A stretch of 64,000 nucleotides of DNA from Plastoroseomonas hellenica (GTDB taxonomy: Bacteria > Pseudomonadota > Alphaproteobacteria > Acetobacterales > Acetobacteraceae), in assembly GCF_018129085.1 (NCBI RefSeq), contig NZ_JAAGBB010000001.1:62001-126000 (forward strand), given 5' to 3'. Position 1 is the stretch's first letter, and each line of letters begins with the position of its first letter. The translations under genes and the position numbers were made by a program. The notes under the pieces are model-generated. The model saw only the letters and a list, made by a program, of their open reading frames with translations, searched no databases and had not been told where the DNA came from. This document shows positions 1 to 8,540 of the stretch, piece by piece.

Positions 1-1
1 C

Positions 2-622
2 GAAGATCCGATGTTGCTGCTGGTCTCCGCGCATTCGCCCTGGCGCGACCTTCCCGCCTATCTCTCCGCCTTCCGCGAGAAACGGGGTGGCATGAGCATC
101 GGCGTCTCCGGCACGCGCGGCACCGTCAGCCACATCTTCTCCGTCGTCCTCGCAAAGGCGCTGGGTCAGGAATACATCTTCTCCGGCTATCCCGGTGGCT
201 CGCGCGCCATCGCCGATTTGCTGGGCGGCCATATCGACTCGGTGATCCTGAAGCCGAACGAGACCATGCCGCAGATCCGCGAAGGCCAGCTGCGCCCGCT
301 CGCCACCTTCGCGCCGCAGCGCCTGCCGCTGCTGCCCGACCTGCCCACCTTCCAGGACGCCGGCATCGACGTCTTCCCCTATGGGCCGATCACCCAGATG
401 ACCTATCTCGCGGGGCCGGCGGGCATGCCGTCGGCGATCGCCGCGCGCATCAATGGCGGCTTTCGTCAGGCAGTGCTGTCCGCCGAGTTCCAGGCCTTTG
501 CGGCCGAGAACGGGTTCCCGGCCGATGGGCTGTCCGGCGCGGAATTCAGCAAGCTGTGCAGCGATGTGCAGACGGCGATGCTGGCCGTCGGCAACACCCT
601 CGGCGTCTTCAACCCGGAGTGA
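2..622 (+). CDS. Bug-family tripartite tricarboxylate transporter receptor, 5'-truncated by window edge
   Basis: The frame is open from the first bases of the window, so the start and signal peptide lie upstream. The visible 206 residues cover the C-terminal half of a TctC/Bug periplasmic receptor. Family features are the PMLLLVSAHSPW segment, the glycine-rich GVSGTRGTVSH loop and a YPGGSRAIADLLGGHID segment matching the usual 'Y.GG..A..DLLGG.vd' signature. The closing part, with LP.LPDLPTFQDAGIDV and a C-terminal helix, is typical. Bug proteins bind carboxylates or small organic acids in the periplasm. No TctA/TctB membrane genes are visible, as is common for the many orphan Bug genes of beta- and alphaproteobacteria. 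It converges on the next Bug gene with a 22-bp gap. Family is certain; ligand unknown. Confidence 0.9.
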   Translation, partial: EDPMLLLVSAHSPWRDLPAYLSAFREKRGGMSIGVSGTRGTVSHIFSVVLAKALGQEYIFSGYPGGSRAIADLLGGHIDSVILKPNETMPQIREGQLRPLATFAPQRLPLLPDLPTFQDAGIDVFPYGPITQMTYLAGPAGMPSAIAARINGGFRQAVLSAEFQAFAAENGFPADGLSGAEFSKLCSDVQTAMLAVGNTLGVFNPE

Positions 623-644
623 CGCCCAGCGGTGCCGGGCGGGT

Positions 645-1622
645 TCAGTCGCGCCAGGGATGGCGCGACCAGAGCTCGCGATAGCGGACATCGAGCGCGT
701 TCAGCTCATCGGCGAAGGCGTCCGGGCCAAGGAAGCGGAGCGGCAGGTTCTGCTGCACGGCCTGTGCCTGGAATTCCGGGTTCTCCACGGTGCGCTGCAC
801 GGCGAGCGCCAGCCGGGCCAGCACCGGCGCTGGCACGCCGGCCGGCGCCGCCATGCCGCGCATCGAGCCTTCCACCACGTCATAGCCGAGCTCCCGCAAT
901 GTCGGCAGCTCGGGCGCCAGCGCCCAGCGCGTCGCGCCCATCTGAACCAGCGGGCGCATGGTGCCCTGCCGCCAGTCGGTGATGCAGTCGCCGAGATTGG
1001 TGCAGGCGACCGGGATCGTGCCGGAGGCAAGGTTCTGCTTGATCTGCGCCGACCCCGCATAGGGGATGTGGATCATCTTGATGCCCGCGGCGCGTTCCAG
1101 CGCCAGCATGGCGAGGTGATCGTCGGAGCCGACGCCGGTGGTGCCATAGCCGATCGTCTCCGGCCGGCGCCTCGCGTCATCGATCAGGTCGGCCAGCGTC
1201 TGGTACGGGCTGTTCGCGAGCACCCAGAGCCCATCCGGGTCGTCCACGATGTTTGCGATCGGCGCGAAGTCGCGCAGCGCGAAGCGGGCACGGCGCTCGA
1301 TCGGGATGGTCGTGATGTGCGGCGTGTTGATGAAGCCTATGGTGTAGCCATCCGGCCGAGCGCGAGCGAGCTCGGCAAAGCCGATCTCGCCGCTGGCACC
1401 TGGCCGGTTCAGCACCACGATCGACTGGCCGAGGTCGCGTTCCATGAAGCGGCCGATCAGCCGCGCGGCGATATCGGTGCCGCCGCCGGCCGAGAAGGCG
1501 ACGATCATCGAGATCGGCCGGTCCGGCTGCCAGCCGGCCGTCGCCTGGGCGAGGGCAGCGCGCCGGAGGCCGGCAAGCGGCGCCAGCGCGCCGAGGGCGA
1601 GAAGGCTGCGGCGATGGGGCAT
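645..1622 (-). CDS. Bug-family tripartite tricarboxylate transporter receptor
   Basis: A 325-residue periplasmic solute receptor of the TctC/Bug family, close to the usual 320-330 residues. The N-terminus carries HRRS followed by a hydrophobic stretch and an A-L-A-Q cleavage region, so it is exported, possibly by Tat. PISMIVAFSAGGGTDIAARLI is the canonical Bug N-terminal signature; GYGTTGVGSDDHLA and IPYAGSAQIKQNLASG are the later ones. The ATG at 1622 was chosen because GGAGGAAA lies just upstream. It is divergent from an enolase-superfamily enzyme gene across a 204-bp region with two palindromes, so the receptor probably binds a sugar acid or similar acid used by that enzyme. This pairing is inference; the family call is firm. 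Confidence 0.92.
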   Translation of the reverse strand: MPHRRSLLALGALAPLAGLRRAALAQATAGWQPDRPISMIVAFSAGGGTDIAARLIGRFMERDLGQSIVVLNRPGASGEIGFAELARARPDGYTIGFINTPHITTIPIERRARFALRDFAPIANIVDDPDGLWVLANSPYQTLADLIDDARRRPETIGYGTTGVGSDDHLAMLALERAAGIKMIHIPYAGSAQIKQNLASGTIPVACTNLGDCITDWRQGTMRPLVQMGATRWALAPELPTLRELGYDVVEGSMRGMAAPAGVPAPVLARLALAVQRTVENPEFQAQAVQQNLPLRFLGPDAFADELNALDVRYRELWSRHPWRD

Positions 1623-1670
1623 GATGTTTCCTCCGATGGTCCGCGCTCTTTGGCCGACGCTGACCGCAGC

Positions 1671-1682
1671 ATTATCGATAAT
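1671..1682. promoter_or_regulatory. Perfect palindrome, candidate operator 1
   Basis: ATTATCGATAAT is a perfect 12-bp palindrome in the divergent region between the Bug receptor and the enolase-superfamily gene, 49 bp upstream of the receptor start. A second copy matching at 10 of 12 positions lies at 1760-1771. Such short AT-rich palindromes in GC-rich DNA are typical of GntR or LacI-type operators. No regulator gene is adjacent in the window, so the cognate protein is unknown. Confidence 0.5.
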
Positions 1683-1759
1683 GAATTCCCTGCATAGCGC
1701 CGAAGCTGCCGCGGATGGGACGCGCCTGCGCGGTGGACCGGTTTCTTGACCCTGATCTG

Positions 1760-1771
1760 ATTGTCGATAGT
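1760..1771. promoter_or_regulatory. Candidate operator 2, near-copy of 1671-1682
   Basis: ATTGTCGATAGT differs from the palindrome ATTATCGATAAT at two positions and keeps the TCGA centre. It lies 56 bp upstream of the enzyme start at 1827 and just downstream of TTGACC at 1746-1751, which could serve as a -35 box. A repressor bound here would cover the promoter spacer and -10 region. Promoter placement is weak because no good -10 hexamer is visible. Confidence 0.45.
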
Positions 1772-1826
1772 TTCTCGATGCGAAGCGCTGCGGCAGGGCA
1801 AGAAGTCTGCCGGTGTGGAGGAAGCG

Positions 1827-3017
1827 ATGAAGGTCAAGGCGTTCGAGACGCTGCAATGCGATGCCGGCTGGCGCATCTTCTCCTTCCTGAAGATCGAGAC
1901 CGATGTCGGCATCACCGGCTGGTCCGAATTCAACGAAAGCTTCGGCAGCCCCGGCCTGCGCGGCGCCATCGAGACCTTGATGCAGCCGGTCATCGGCATG
2001 GACCCGCACCAGATTGAGCTGGTCAATGCCGTGCTCGGCTCCCGCTCGGTGCAGTCCCGCGGCGGCATCGCCCGCCAGGCGATCGGCGCCATCGAGAACG
2101 CGCTGCTCGATATCAAGGGCAAGGATCTCGGCGTTCCCGTCTATCAGCTTTTTGGCGGCGCGCTGCGCGACCGCCTGCCGGTCTACTGGTCGCATTGCGG
2201 GTCCTACCGCCTGCGCAACCCGGACATCCTGGGGGTGAAGCCGGTGCGTACCTACGACGACCTCGCCGAGGTCGGCGCAGAGGTGCGGGCGAAAGGTTTC
2301 CGGGCGTTGAAGACCAACACCGCGCTTGAGGTCGGTGATCATGTCGAGCAGTACCGACCGGGCTTCCTGGTCGGCCGCGGCTTCCCGGAGCGCAACTGGG
2401 ACCGTCACATCGCGCGTTCCGCCGCGAAGACGATCGAGGCCTTCCGCGCCGGCGCCGGCGAGGAGATGGGCATCATGCTCGATCTCAACTTCCACTTCCG
2501 CACCGAAGGCTTCCGCTGGGTCGGCGACGCGCTGGGCGACCTCGATCTCACCTGGCTCGAGCTCGACATCCATGACGCGAATGCGCTGGCGCTGCTGCGC
2601 CGCGACCTGCGCTGCCCCTTGGCCTCCGGCGAGACCTTGCTGGAACGGCGCGACTTCAAGCCGTATTTCGAGAAGGATGCGATGGACGTCGCGATCGTCG
2701 ACGTGATCTGGAACGGCTTCAACGAGTCGCTGAAGATCGCGGCGATGGCGGATGCTTATGACATCAACGTCGCCCCGCATAATTTCTACGGCCATCTGGC
2801 CAGCGCGATCAGCGCGCATTTCTCCGCTGCGGTCCCCAATTTCCGCATCATGGAAACCGATATCGACAGCGTGCCCTGGCGCGATGAATACGTGATGGCG
2901 CCACCGGTGATCGAGAATGGCGACTTCCTGCTGCCGAAGGGGCCAGGCTGGGGCGTCGAGGTGAACGAAGCGGCGATCCGCGCCCGCCCGCCGAAGACGC
3001 TGCGCACCACCGTCTGA
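1827..3017 (+). CDS. Mandelate racemase/muconate lactonizing enzyme (enolase superfamily) protein
   Basis: A 396-residue cytoplasmic enzyme of the enolase superfamily. These proteins abstract the alpha-proton of a carboxylate substrate with Mg2+; many in this size class dehydrate sugar acids. The N-terminal capping domain (about 1-125) precedes a barrel. A Lys-Thr-Asn segment near 161 is on the proton-transfer strand. The expected metal ligands are Asp in MLDLNFHF (about 217), Glu in WLELDIHD (about 244) and Glu in ASGETLL (about 268). A His in NVAPHNFYGHL (about 317) is the likely general acid/base. The ATG at 1827 follows GGAGGAA; longer in-frame extension is ignored. It is divergent from a Bug receptor. 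Substrate is not assignable; galactonate- or galactarate-dehydratase-like chemistry is plausible. Confidence 0.9.
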   Translation: MKVKAFETLQCDAGWRIFSFLKIETDVGITGWSEFNESFGSPGLRGAIETLMQPVIGMDPHQIELVNAVLGSRSVQSRGGIARQAIGAIENALLDIKGKDLGVPVYQLFGGALRDRLPVYWSHCGSYRLRNPDILGVKPVRTYDDLAEVGAEVRAKGFRALKTNTALEVGDHVEQYRPGFLVGRGFPERNWDRHIARSAAKTIEAFRAGAGEEMGIMLDLNFHFRTEGFRWVGDALGDLDLTWLELDIHDANALALLRRDLRCPLASGETLLERRDFKPYFEKDAMDVAIVDVIWNGFNESLKIAAMADAYDINVAPHNFYGHLASAISAHFSAAVPNFRIMETDIDSVPWRDEYVMAPPVIENGDFLLPKGPGWGVEVNEAAIRARPPKTLRTTV

Positions 3018-3024
3018 TCAGGGA

Positions 3025-3047
3025 GGCCTGGCCCAGTTGTCCAGGCC
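3025..3047 (+). terminator. Hairpin after the enolase-superfamily gene
   Basis: GGCCTGG and CCAGGCC form a perfect 7-bp GC stem with a 9-nt loop, starting 7 nt after the stop codon. There is no clear T-run afterwards, so it may act as a weak terminator or an mRNA 3' stabiliser. Confidence 0.45.
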
Positions 3048-3088
3048 ACGCTTCCGCAACCATCGGGCCTGGTGCGCGTTATCTCCGC

Positions 3089-3346
3089 ATGAAGTTCGGC
3101 AACCGCATGGCAATCGCCGGCGTCGTCGCCGGCATCGCGGTGGCCTTGGCCGCCTGCGACGGGCCACCCCAGCAATCGCGCCGTCCGGACCGGCCGCCCA
3201 GGCAGGCCAGCGGCAACGTCATCCCGCCGCCATCCGGCATCGATCCAGGCATCCATGCACCGATGCCGCCCACCGCCGGGCATCCAATGCCGGTGATCCC
3301 GCCCCCCGGCGCGCCTGGTGGCGATCCCCGCGTGACGCCGCGCTGA
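3089..3346 (+). CDS. Small proline-rich lipoprotein
   Basis: An 85-residue predicted lipoprotein of unknown function. A short basic start and a hydrophobic stretch (about 7-21) end in the lipobox LAAC with the acylated Cys at about 23. The following Asp would favour inner-membrane retention under the classical Lol +2 rule, although that rule is not strict outside enterics. The mature 60-odd residues are rich in Pro, Gly and Arg (PPPSGIDPG, VIPPPGAPGG) and look unstructured. It stands alone between an enzyme and an exporter gene. Length, signal and composition support a real gene; no function can be given. Confidence 0.72.
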   Translation: MKFGNRMAIAGVVAGIAVALAACDGPPQQSRRPDRPPRQASGNVIPPPSGIDPGIHAPMPPTAGHPMPVIPPPGAPGGDPRVTPR

Positions 3347-3570
3347 TCCAATCTTGCGGGGGCTAGGCGGTCGGGCGTCAACGGCTTCGACGGCCGGTCT
3401 GCTCCATGCTCACCAATGGCCGATATCCCTCCAAGGCGCTGCTTTCGCCACCGGCTGCGGACGCTGGGCAGGGTTGAGCCCGGCGCCATGGCGGTGGATG
3501 CTGCACTGCGGTGAGATGGCGACCCTCATCGACCGCCGGTGCCGATGGGCGAACGGGGACCGAGAGACGG

Positions 3571-5142
3571 ATGCAGGCCGCAGACACGCCAACCGCCAAC
3601 ACGCAGACCGAGGTGCCGCCGCGCTTCTCCCACCAGCAGATCCTCCAGGTGCTGAGCGGCATACTGCTCTGCATCTTCCTCGCGGCGATCGACCAGACGG
3701 TGGTGATTCCGGCGGTACCGGCGATCGCCGCTGATCTCAACGGCTTCAGTCACCTGGCCTGGATCGTCTCCGCCTATCTCCTGACCTCCACGGCGATGAC
3801 GCCGATCTACGGCAAGCTCTCCGACATCTATGGCCGGCGGAAGCTGCTGCTGATCGCGCTGGCGATCTTCGCCGTCGCCTCCGTGTTCTGCGCCATGGCG
3901 CAGAGCCTCGGCCAGCTCATTGCCGCCCGCGCCCTGCAGGGGATCGGCGGCGCCGGGCTGATGGCCATGGCCCAGGCGGCGATCGCCGATGTGGTGAGCC
4001 CGCGCGAGCGCGGCCGCTACCAGGGTTACATGGCCTCCACCTGGGGCATCGCCTCGGTCGCGGGGCCAATCATTGGCGGCTGGGCGACGGAGGCGCTGTC
4101 CTGGCGGTGGATCTTCTGGATCAATCTGCCGATTGCGCTGATCGCGATGGTGCTGTGCGACCGTGCGCTACGGGTGCTGCAGCCGCCCGCACGGCGGGCG
4201 CGGATCGATTGGATGGGTGCGGGGTTGCTGACCGCGGCGATCACCTGCTGGCTGCTGATGCTGAGCTGGGGCGGGGTCGAGATGCCCTGGACCGCGCCAT
4301 CGATCCTGACGCTCGGGGCCGGTGGGCTGGTGCTGATCCTGCTGCTGGCTCGGCAGGAGCGGCGCTTCCCGGAGCCGCTGTTGCCGCCACGGCTGTTCAC
4401 CAATGCGGTCTTCGTGCGCGGCGTGATCATCGCCTTCTTCGCGGCACTGGCGTTGTTCGGCGGCAGTTTCCTGCTGCCGCTGTTCTTCCAGCTCGTGCGG
4501 GGCGTGGATGCGGCTGCTTCCGGCGCGCTGGTGGTGCCCTTCCTGGCCGCGAACTGCGCGGGCGCCTGGGCCGCCGGGGCGCTGTCGCGCCGGCGCGGCA
4601 AGATGAAGGGGATCATGGTGGCCGGGCTGTCGGGCTGCCTGGTCGGTTTCGCGCTGCTCTCGCTCATCGATGCCGCGACGCCGGGCTTCGTCCTGGTGGT
4701 CTTCCAGCTCGTGCTCGGCTTCGGCATCGGCATGGTGATGCCGAGCTGCCTGGTCAGCGTGCAGAACGCCGCCGACCGGCGCGATGTCGGCGCCGCCACC
4801 GGATCGGTGCTGTTCCTGCGTTCGATGGGCGGGGCCTTCGGCAGCACGCTGGTCGGCGCCCTGCTGGCCAGCGGCTTTGCGGCGCGCCTCGCCGAGATCG
4901 GCATCACCGCGCGCATCGACCTCGGCGAGGTGCGCCAGCATGGCGGTGCGTTGACGGGCGTCGCGCCCGCGATGCTGCCGCAGGTGCAGGCGGCGTTGGC
5001 CGGCGCCTTCCACCTCGCTTTCCTGGCCTGCGCGGTCGCGATGGTCGCCGCGCTGGTCGTGGCTTTCGGCATGCGCGACCTGCCGCTGCGCACCGCTTCG
5101 GCGAACGAGCCGCCGCCGGAGCCCGCGACGGTGGCGCATTGA
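3571..5142 (+). CDS. DHA2-family (EmrB/QacA-like) MFS drug exporter
   Basis: A 523-residue major facilitator of the 14-helix DHA2 type, which expels drugs or toxic organics in exchange for protons. Motif D1 is visible in the first helix ([16 protein letters not shown]). Motif A follows as [12 protein letters not shown]. Motif C-like [13 protein letters not shown] ends helix 5 and is typical of antiporters. Further hydrophobic helices run to about residue 495, with a polar tail. The ATG at 3571 after a GAGA-rich stretch is preferred to an upstream in-frame start because it begins a normal cytoplasmic N-terminus just before helix 1. No EmrA adaptor gene is nearby, so export would be to the periplasm. 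Substrate unknown. Confidence 0.93.
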   Translation: MQAADTPTANTQTEVPPRFSHQQILQVLSGILLCIFLAAIDQTVVIPAVPAIAADLNGFSHLAWIVSAYLLTSTAMTPIYGKLSDIYGRRKLLLIALAIFAVASVFCAMAQSLGQLIAARALQGIGGAGLMAMAQAAIADVVSPRERGRYQGYMASTWGIASVAGPIIGGWATEALSWRWIFWINLPIALIAMVLCDRALRVLQPPARRARIDWMGAGLLTAAITCWLLMLSWGGVEMPWTAPSILTLGAGGLVLILLLARQERRFPEPLLPPRLFTNAVFVRGVIIAFFAALALFGGSFLLPLFFQLVRGVDAAASGALVVPFLAANCAGAWAAGALSRRRGKMKGIMVAGLSGCLVGFALLSLIDAATPGFVLVVFQLVLGFGIGMVMPSCLVSVQNAADRRDVGAATGSVLFLRSMGGAFGSTLVGALLASGFAARLAEIGITARIDLGEVRQHGGALTGVAPAMLPQVQAALAGAFHLAFLACAVAMVAALVVAFGMRDLPLRTASANEPPPEPATVAH

Positions 5143-5180
5143 GGCCAGGAATGGCCCGGACGCTCGTCCGCTGATGGCGC

Positions 5181-5198
5181 CGCCTCTGCGCGGAGGCG
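5181..5198 (+). terminator. GC hairpin downstream of the MFS gene
   Basis: CGCCTC and GAGGCG form a 6-bp stem with a 6-nt loop, followed by TTGT, 38 nt after the exporter stop. It could be a weak intrinsic terminator separating the exporter from the following ABC operon. The T-run is too short to be sure. Confidence 0.35.
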
Positions 5199-5363
5199 TT
5201 GTCCGGCAGCCCGTGCCTTGGTTTTCGGCATATTGCGCGTTCGCGCGGCGATGAGCCGCCTGCCACTGCACCAGTTGGCAATTTTCCGCCTGCCCTCGCC
5301 ATTGTCCCCGGTCCTGGGCCGTCGATAGCCTCTTCGCTGTCCGGACGGCTGGAGGAGCGGCGC

Positions 5364-6341
5364 GTGAACGATGTCGAGCTCGTGGCGGTCACCAAGCGCT
5401 ATGGCGGCGCTGTCGCCGTCGATGCTATCGACCTCGCGATTCCGACCGCGTCCTACACCTGTCTCCTGGGACCCTCGGGCTGCGGCAAGACCAGCACTCT
5501 GCGCATGATTGCCGGCCACGAAAGCGTGAGTGACGGCGATATCCTGCTGGCCGGCCGCAACGTGACCCTGCTGCCGCCGGCGAGCCGCGGCACCGCGATG
5601 ATGTTTCAGAGCTACGCGCTGTTCCCGCATCTCTCGGCGCGGGACAACGTCGCTTTCGGCCTGCGCATGCGCGGCACCCCTAAGGCGGAGCGTCTGGCCA
5701 AGGCGGACCAGTTTCTCGACCTGGTGCAGCTCGGCGCGCTGGCCGACCGATTGCCGGCACAGCTCTCCGGTGGGCAGCAGCAGCGCGTGGCGCTGGCCCG
5801 CGCGCTGATCACCGGCCCGCGCGTGCTGCTGCTCGACGAACCGCTCTCGGCCCTCGACCCCTTCCTGCGCGCGAAGATGCGGGAGGAGCTGAAGCGCCTG
5901 CAGCGTGAGCTCGGCATCAGCTTCATCCACGTGACCCACAGCCAGGAGGAGGCGATGGCGCTCGCCGACCTTGCGGTGGTGATGGATCATGGCCGAATCG
6001 TGCAGGCGGCACCGCCGCGCGAGGTGTTCGAGCGTCCCACCTCGGCCTTCGTCGCCCGCTTCATCGGCGGCCACAACGTGCTGCCGCGCGGCGAACGGGC
6101 CGTCGCGGTGCGCACCGACCGCTGCCGACTGGACGCCGGTACGGAAGGGCCACGGCTGGAAGGCCGGGTGCGCGCCCTGGAATATCTCGGCAGCACCGTG
6201 CGCGTCGTCGTCGCCACCCCTGATGGGACCGAGGCGGAGGCGCTGCTGCCGGACAGCGCCTTCGCCTCCAGCACGGTAACGCTGGGCGATGCCGCGACGC
6301 TCGCCTGGAACGCAGCGGATGAGCACGCGCTGGCCGCCTGA
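5364..6341 (+). CDS. Spermidine/putrescine-type ABC importer ATPase (PotA-like)
   Basis: A 325-residue ATP-binding subunit that powers an importer at the inner membrane. Walker A is GPSGCGKTS, the Q-loop is MMFQSYALFPHLS, the signature is [15 protein letters not shown] and Walker B is VLLLDEPLSALD followed by the H-loop HVTHSQEEAMALAD. A C-terminal TOBE-like region (after about 235) is shorter than in E. coli PotA. The GTG at 5364 is chosen because GGAGGAG precedes it by 8 nt and the ABC domain begins directly. It is the first gene of a four-gene operon with a binding protein and two permeases. Substrate may be polyamine or another small cation; only the family is certain. Confidence 0.92.
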   Translation: MNDVELVAVTKRYGGAVAVDAIDLAIPTASYTCLLGPSGCGKTSTLRMIAGHESVSDGDILLAGRNVTLLPPASRGTAMMFQSYALFPHLSARDNVAFGLRMRGTPKAERLAKADQFLDLVQLGALADRLPAQLSGGQQQRVALARALITGPRVLLLDEPLSALDPFLRAKMREELKRLQRELGISFIHVTHSQEEAMALADLAVVMDHGRIVQAAPPREVFERPTSAFVARFIGGHNVLPRGERAVAVRTDRCRLDAGTEGPRLEGRVRALEYLGSTVRVVVATPDGTEAEALLPDSAFASSTVTLGDAATLAWNAADEHALAA

Positions 6342-6401
6342 CCACTGTGTCCGGCGCGGATCTTGCAACACTTGCGACGCATCTGCCTCAGGAGAGAGAC
6401 G

Positions 6402-7688
6402 ATGAAGGATCAGAGCCTGCCAGGCCGCACCTCGCTCACCCGCCGCGGCGCCCTTGCCCTCGCCGGCGCCGCCGTCGGATCGGGTGCTGTCACCGGCTTC
6501 CCGACCATCTGGGCGCAGAACATCCGCAACATCACCCTGCGCCAGGCGGGCACCGGCGTCTCCGGCCTCAACGCCATCGCCGAACAGTGCAAGAAGGACA
6601 CCGGCATCACCCTGCAGCTCACGGTGATGGACACCGATGCGCTGGCCCAGCGCGCGGCCACCCAGCCGCGCAGCTTCGACATCGCCGATATCGAGTACAT
6701 GACGACCAAGAAGGTCTATCCGGTCGGCACCATGCAGGCGATCGAGCGCCGCCGCATCACCCATGCCGACAAGATCGTGCCGATCTTCACCACCGGCCGT
6801 CTGACGCCTGCCAGCGCCATCGCGCAGGGTACCGCGCCGCACACCGTGGGCTTCGTCGCGAACCGCCTCGCCACCGCCTTCGAGCCGTCGCAGACCGAGT
6901 GGATGACGCTGATCCCGACCATCTACAATGCTGACACGCTCGGCATCCGGCCGGACCTGATCAACCGCCCGATCACCAACTGGAAGGACCTCGTGGACCC
7001 GGCCTTCCGCGGCAAGGCCTCCATCGTCAACGTCCCGAATATCGGCATCATGGACGCGGCGATGGTGATGGAGAGTGCAGGCCAGGCGCCCTATGCCGAC
7101 AAGGGCAACATGACGCGGGCCGAGATCGACCGCACCACCGCCTTCCTCATCGACCTCAAACGCCAAGGCCATTTCCGGGCGTTCTGGAAGACCTTCGACG
7201 AGAGCGTGAACCTGATGGCCTCGGGGGAGGTGATCATCCAATCCATGTGGTCCCCGGCGGTGGCGGCCGTGCGTTCGCGCGGCATCGCCTGCACCTACCA
7301 GCCGCTCGCCGAGGGCTATCGCGCCTGGGGCGGCGGGCTCGGCATCGCGCGACACGTCTCGGGCCTGCAGCTCGACGCGGCCTATGAGTACCTCAACTGG
7401 TATCTTTCGGGTTGGACCGGCGCCTACCTGAACCGGCAGGGCTACTACTCCGCGGTGCTCGAGACCGCGAAGGCGCAAATGAGCCCAGCCGAATGGGATT
7501 TCTGGATGGAAGGCAAGCCCGCCGCCACCGACATCCTGGCGCCCGACGGTCGCGTGATGGAGCGTGCCGGTGCCGTGCGCGATGGCGGTTCCTTCACCGA
7601 GCGCATGGGCAAGGTGGCGTGCTGGAACTCGGTGATGAACGAGGAGCGCTACATGGTCCAGAAATGGAACGAGTTCATCGCGGCCTGA
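6402..7688 (+). CDS. Extracellular solute-binding protein of a polyamine-type ABC importer (PotD-like)
   Basis: A 428-residue periplasmic binding protein. TRRGALALAGAAVG near the N-terminus looks like a Tat signal, with mature protein starting near residue 38 after the A-Q boundary. Segments such as NITLRQAGTGVSGLNAIAEQCKKDTGI and YNADTLGIRPDLI.RPITNWKDLVDPAFRGKA are typical of the family 1/PotD-like fold. GEVIIQSMWSPAV and an AYEYLNWYLSGW segment also fit. It is longer than E. coli PotD (348 residues), as many alphaproteobacterial relatives are. ATG at 6402 follows GGAGAGAG. It lies 60 bp after the ATPase gene, and its stop overlaps the next start. Confidence 0.9.
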   Translation: MKDQSLPGRTSLTRRGALALAGAAVGSGAVTGFPTIWAQNIRNITLRQAGTGVSGLNAIAEQCKKDTGITLQLTVMDTDALAQRAATQPRSFDIADIEYMTTKKVYPVGTMQAIERRRITHADKIVPIFTTGRLTPASAIAQGTAPHTVGFVANRLATAFEPSQTEWMTLIPTIYNADTLGIRPDLINRPITNWKDLVDPAFRGKASIVNVPNIGIMDAAMVMESAGQAPYADKGNMTRAEIDRTTAFLIDLKRQGHFRAFWKTFDESVNLMASGEVIIQSMWSPAVAAVRSRGIACTYQPLAEGYRAWGGGLGIARHVSGLQLDAAYEYLNWYLSGWTGAYLNRQGYYSAVLETAKAQMSPAEWDFWMEGKPAATDILAPDGRVMERAGAVRDGGSFTERMGKVACWNSVMNEERYMVQKWNEFIAA

Positions 7689-8536
7689 TGCGCGGTACCG
7701 TCGTTTCCTGGCTGCTGGCGGCGCCGCTCGCGCTCGTGCTGGCCGTCTTCCTGGTCGTTCCGCTGGTCGTGCTCGTCGCGGTCAGCTTCTACGACTATGA
7801 CAGCTTCCGGCTGATCCCGGATTTCGTGTTCACCAACTATATCGAGGTCTTCGGCTCCCCGGTCACCTGGCGCACCTATGCGAAGACCTTCTGGTTCGCC
7901 GGCATCACCTGGGCGATCACGCTGATGCTCGGCTTCTGGATCGCCTACTACCTCGCCTTCGTGGTGGAGGGCACCGGCAGGCGCACGCTGCTGTTCCTGC
8001 TCTGCACCATTCCCTTCTGGACCTCGAACCTGATCCGCATGATCGCCTGGGTGCCCTTCCTTGGGCGCAACGGGCTGCTGAACCAGGCGCTTCTGGGCGC
8101 GGGCGTGATCGACCAGCCGCTGGAGTTCCTGCTGTTCTCGGACTTCGCCGTGGTGCTCGCCTTCGTGCATCTCTACACGCTGTTCATGGTGGTGCCGATC
8201 TTCAACACCATGATGCGCATCGATCGCCAGCTGATCGAGGCCGCGGTCGATGCCGGCGCGGATTTCTGGCGCGTGCTGCGCCATGTGATCATCCCGCTCT
8301 GCAAGCCCGGCATCGCGATCGGCAGCATCTTCGTCATCGTACTGGTGATGGGCGATTTCGTGACCGTGCGGCTGATGAGCGGCGGGCAGAGCGCCTCGGT
8401 TGGGCTGATGATCAGCAACCAGATCTCGCTTCTGCAATACCCGGCAGCCGCCGCCAATGCCGTGGTGCTGCTCGCGGTCGTGCTGCTGATGGTGGCCGCG
8501 ATCCTGCGCGCCATCGATATCCGCAAGGAGCTGTAG
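7688..8536 (+). CDS. ABC importer permease, PotB-like
   Basis: A 282-residue inner-membrane permease with six predicted hydrophobic helices. Helix 1 begins almost at once (VVSWLLAAPLALVLAVFLVVPLVVLVAV). The EAA loop that contacts the ATPase is readable as LIEAAVDAGADFWRVLRHVIIPLCKPGI near residues 193-220. The ATG overlaps the stop of the binding-protein gene (TGATG), so translation is probably coupled. It forms the translocation pore with the following permease. Confidence 0.92.
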   Translation: MRGTVVSWLLAAPLALVLAVFLVVPLVVLVAVSFYDYDSFRLIPDFVFTNYIEVFGSPVTWRTYAKTFWFAGITWAITLMLGFWIAYYLAFVVEGTGRRTLLFLLCTIPFWTSNLIRMIAWVPFLGRNGLLNQALLGAGVIDQPLEFLLFSDFAVVLAFVHLYTLFMVVPIFNTMMRIDRQLIEAAVDAGADFWRVLRHVIIPLCKPGIAIGSIFVIVLVMGDFVTVRLMSGGQSASVGLMISNQISLLQYPAAAANAVVLLAVVLLMVAAILRAIDIRKEL

Positions 8537-8540
8537 TCCC

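Noticed and set aside
4026-7478. A 1150-codon open frame on the minus strand, opposite the MFS and ABC genes.
   Set aside because: It is the antisense shadow of well-supported genes in GC-rich DNA; the protein is low-complexity, rich in Arg, Gly, Ala and Gln, and matches no family.
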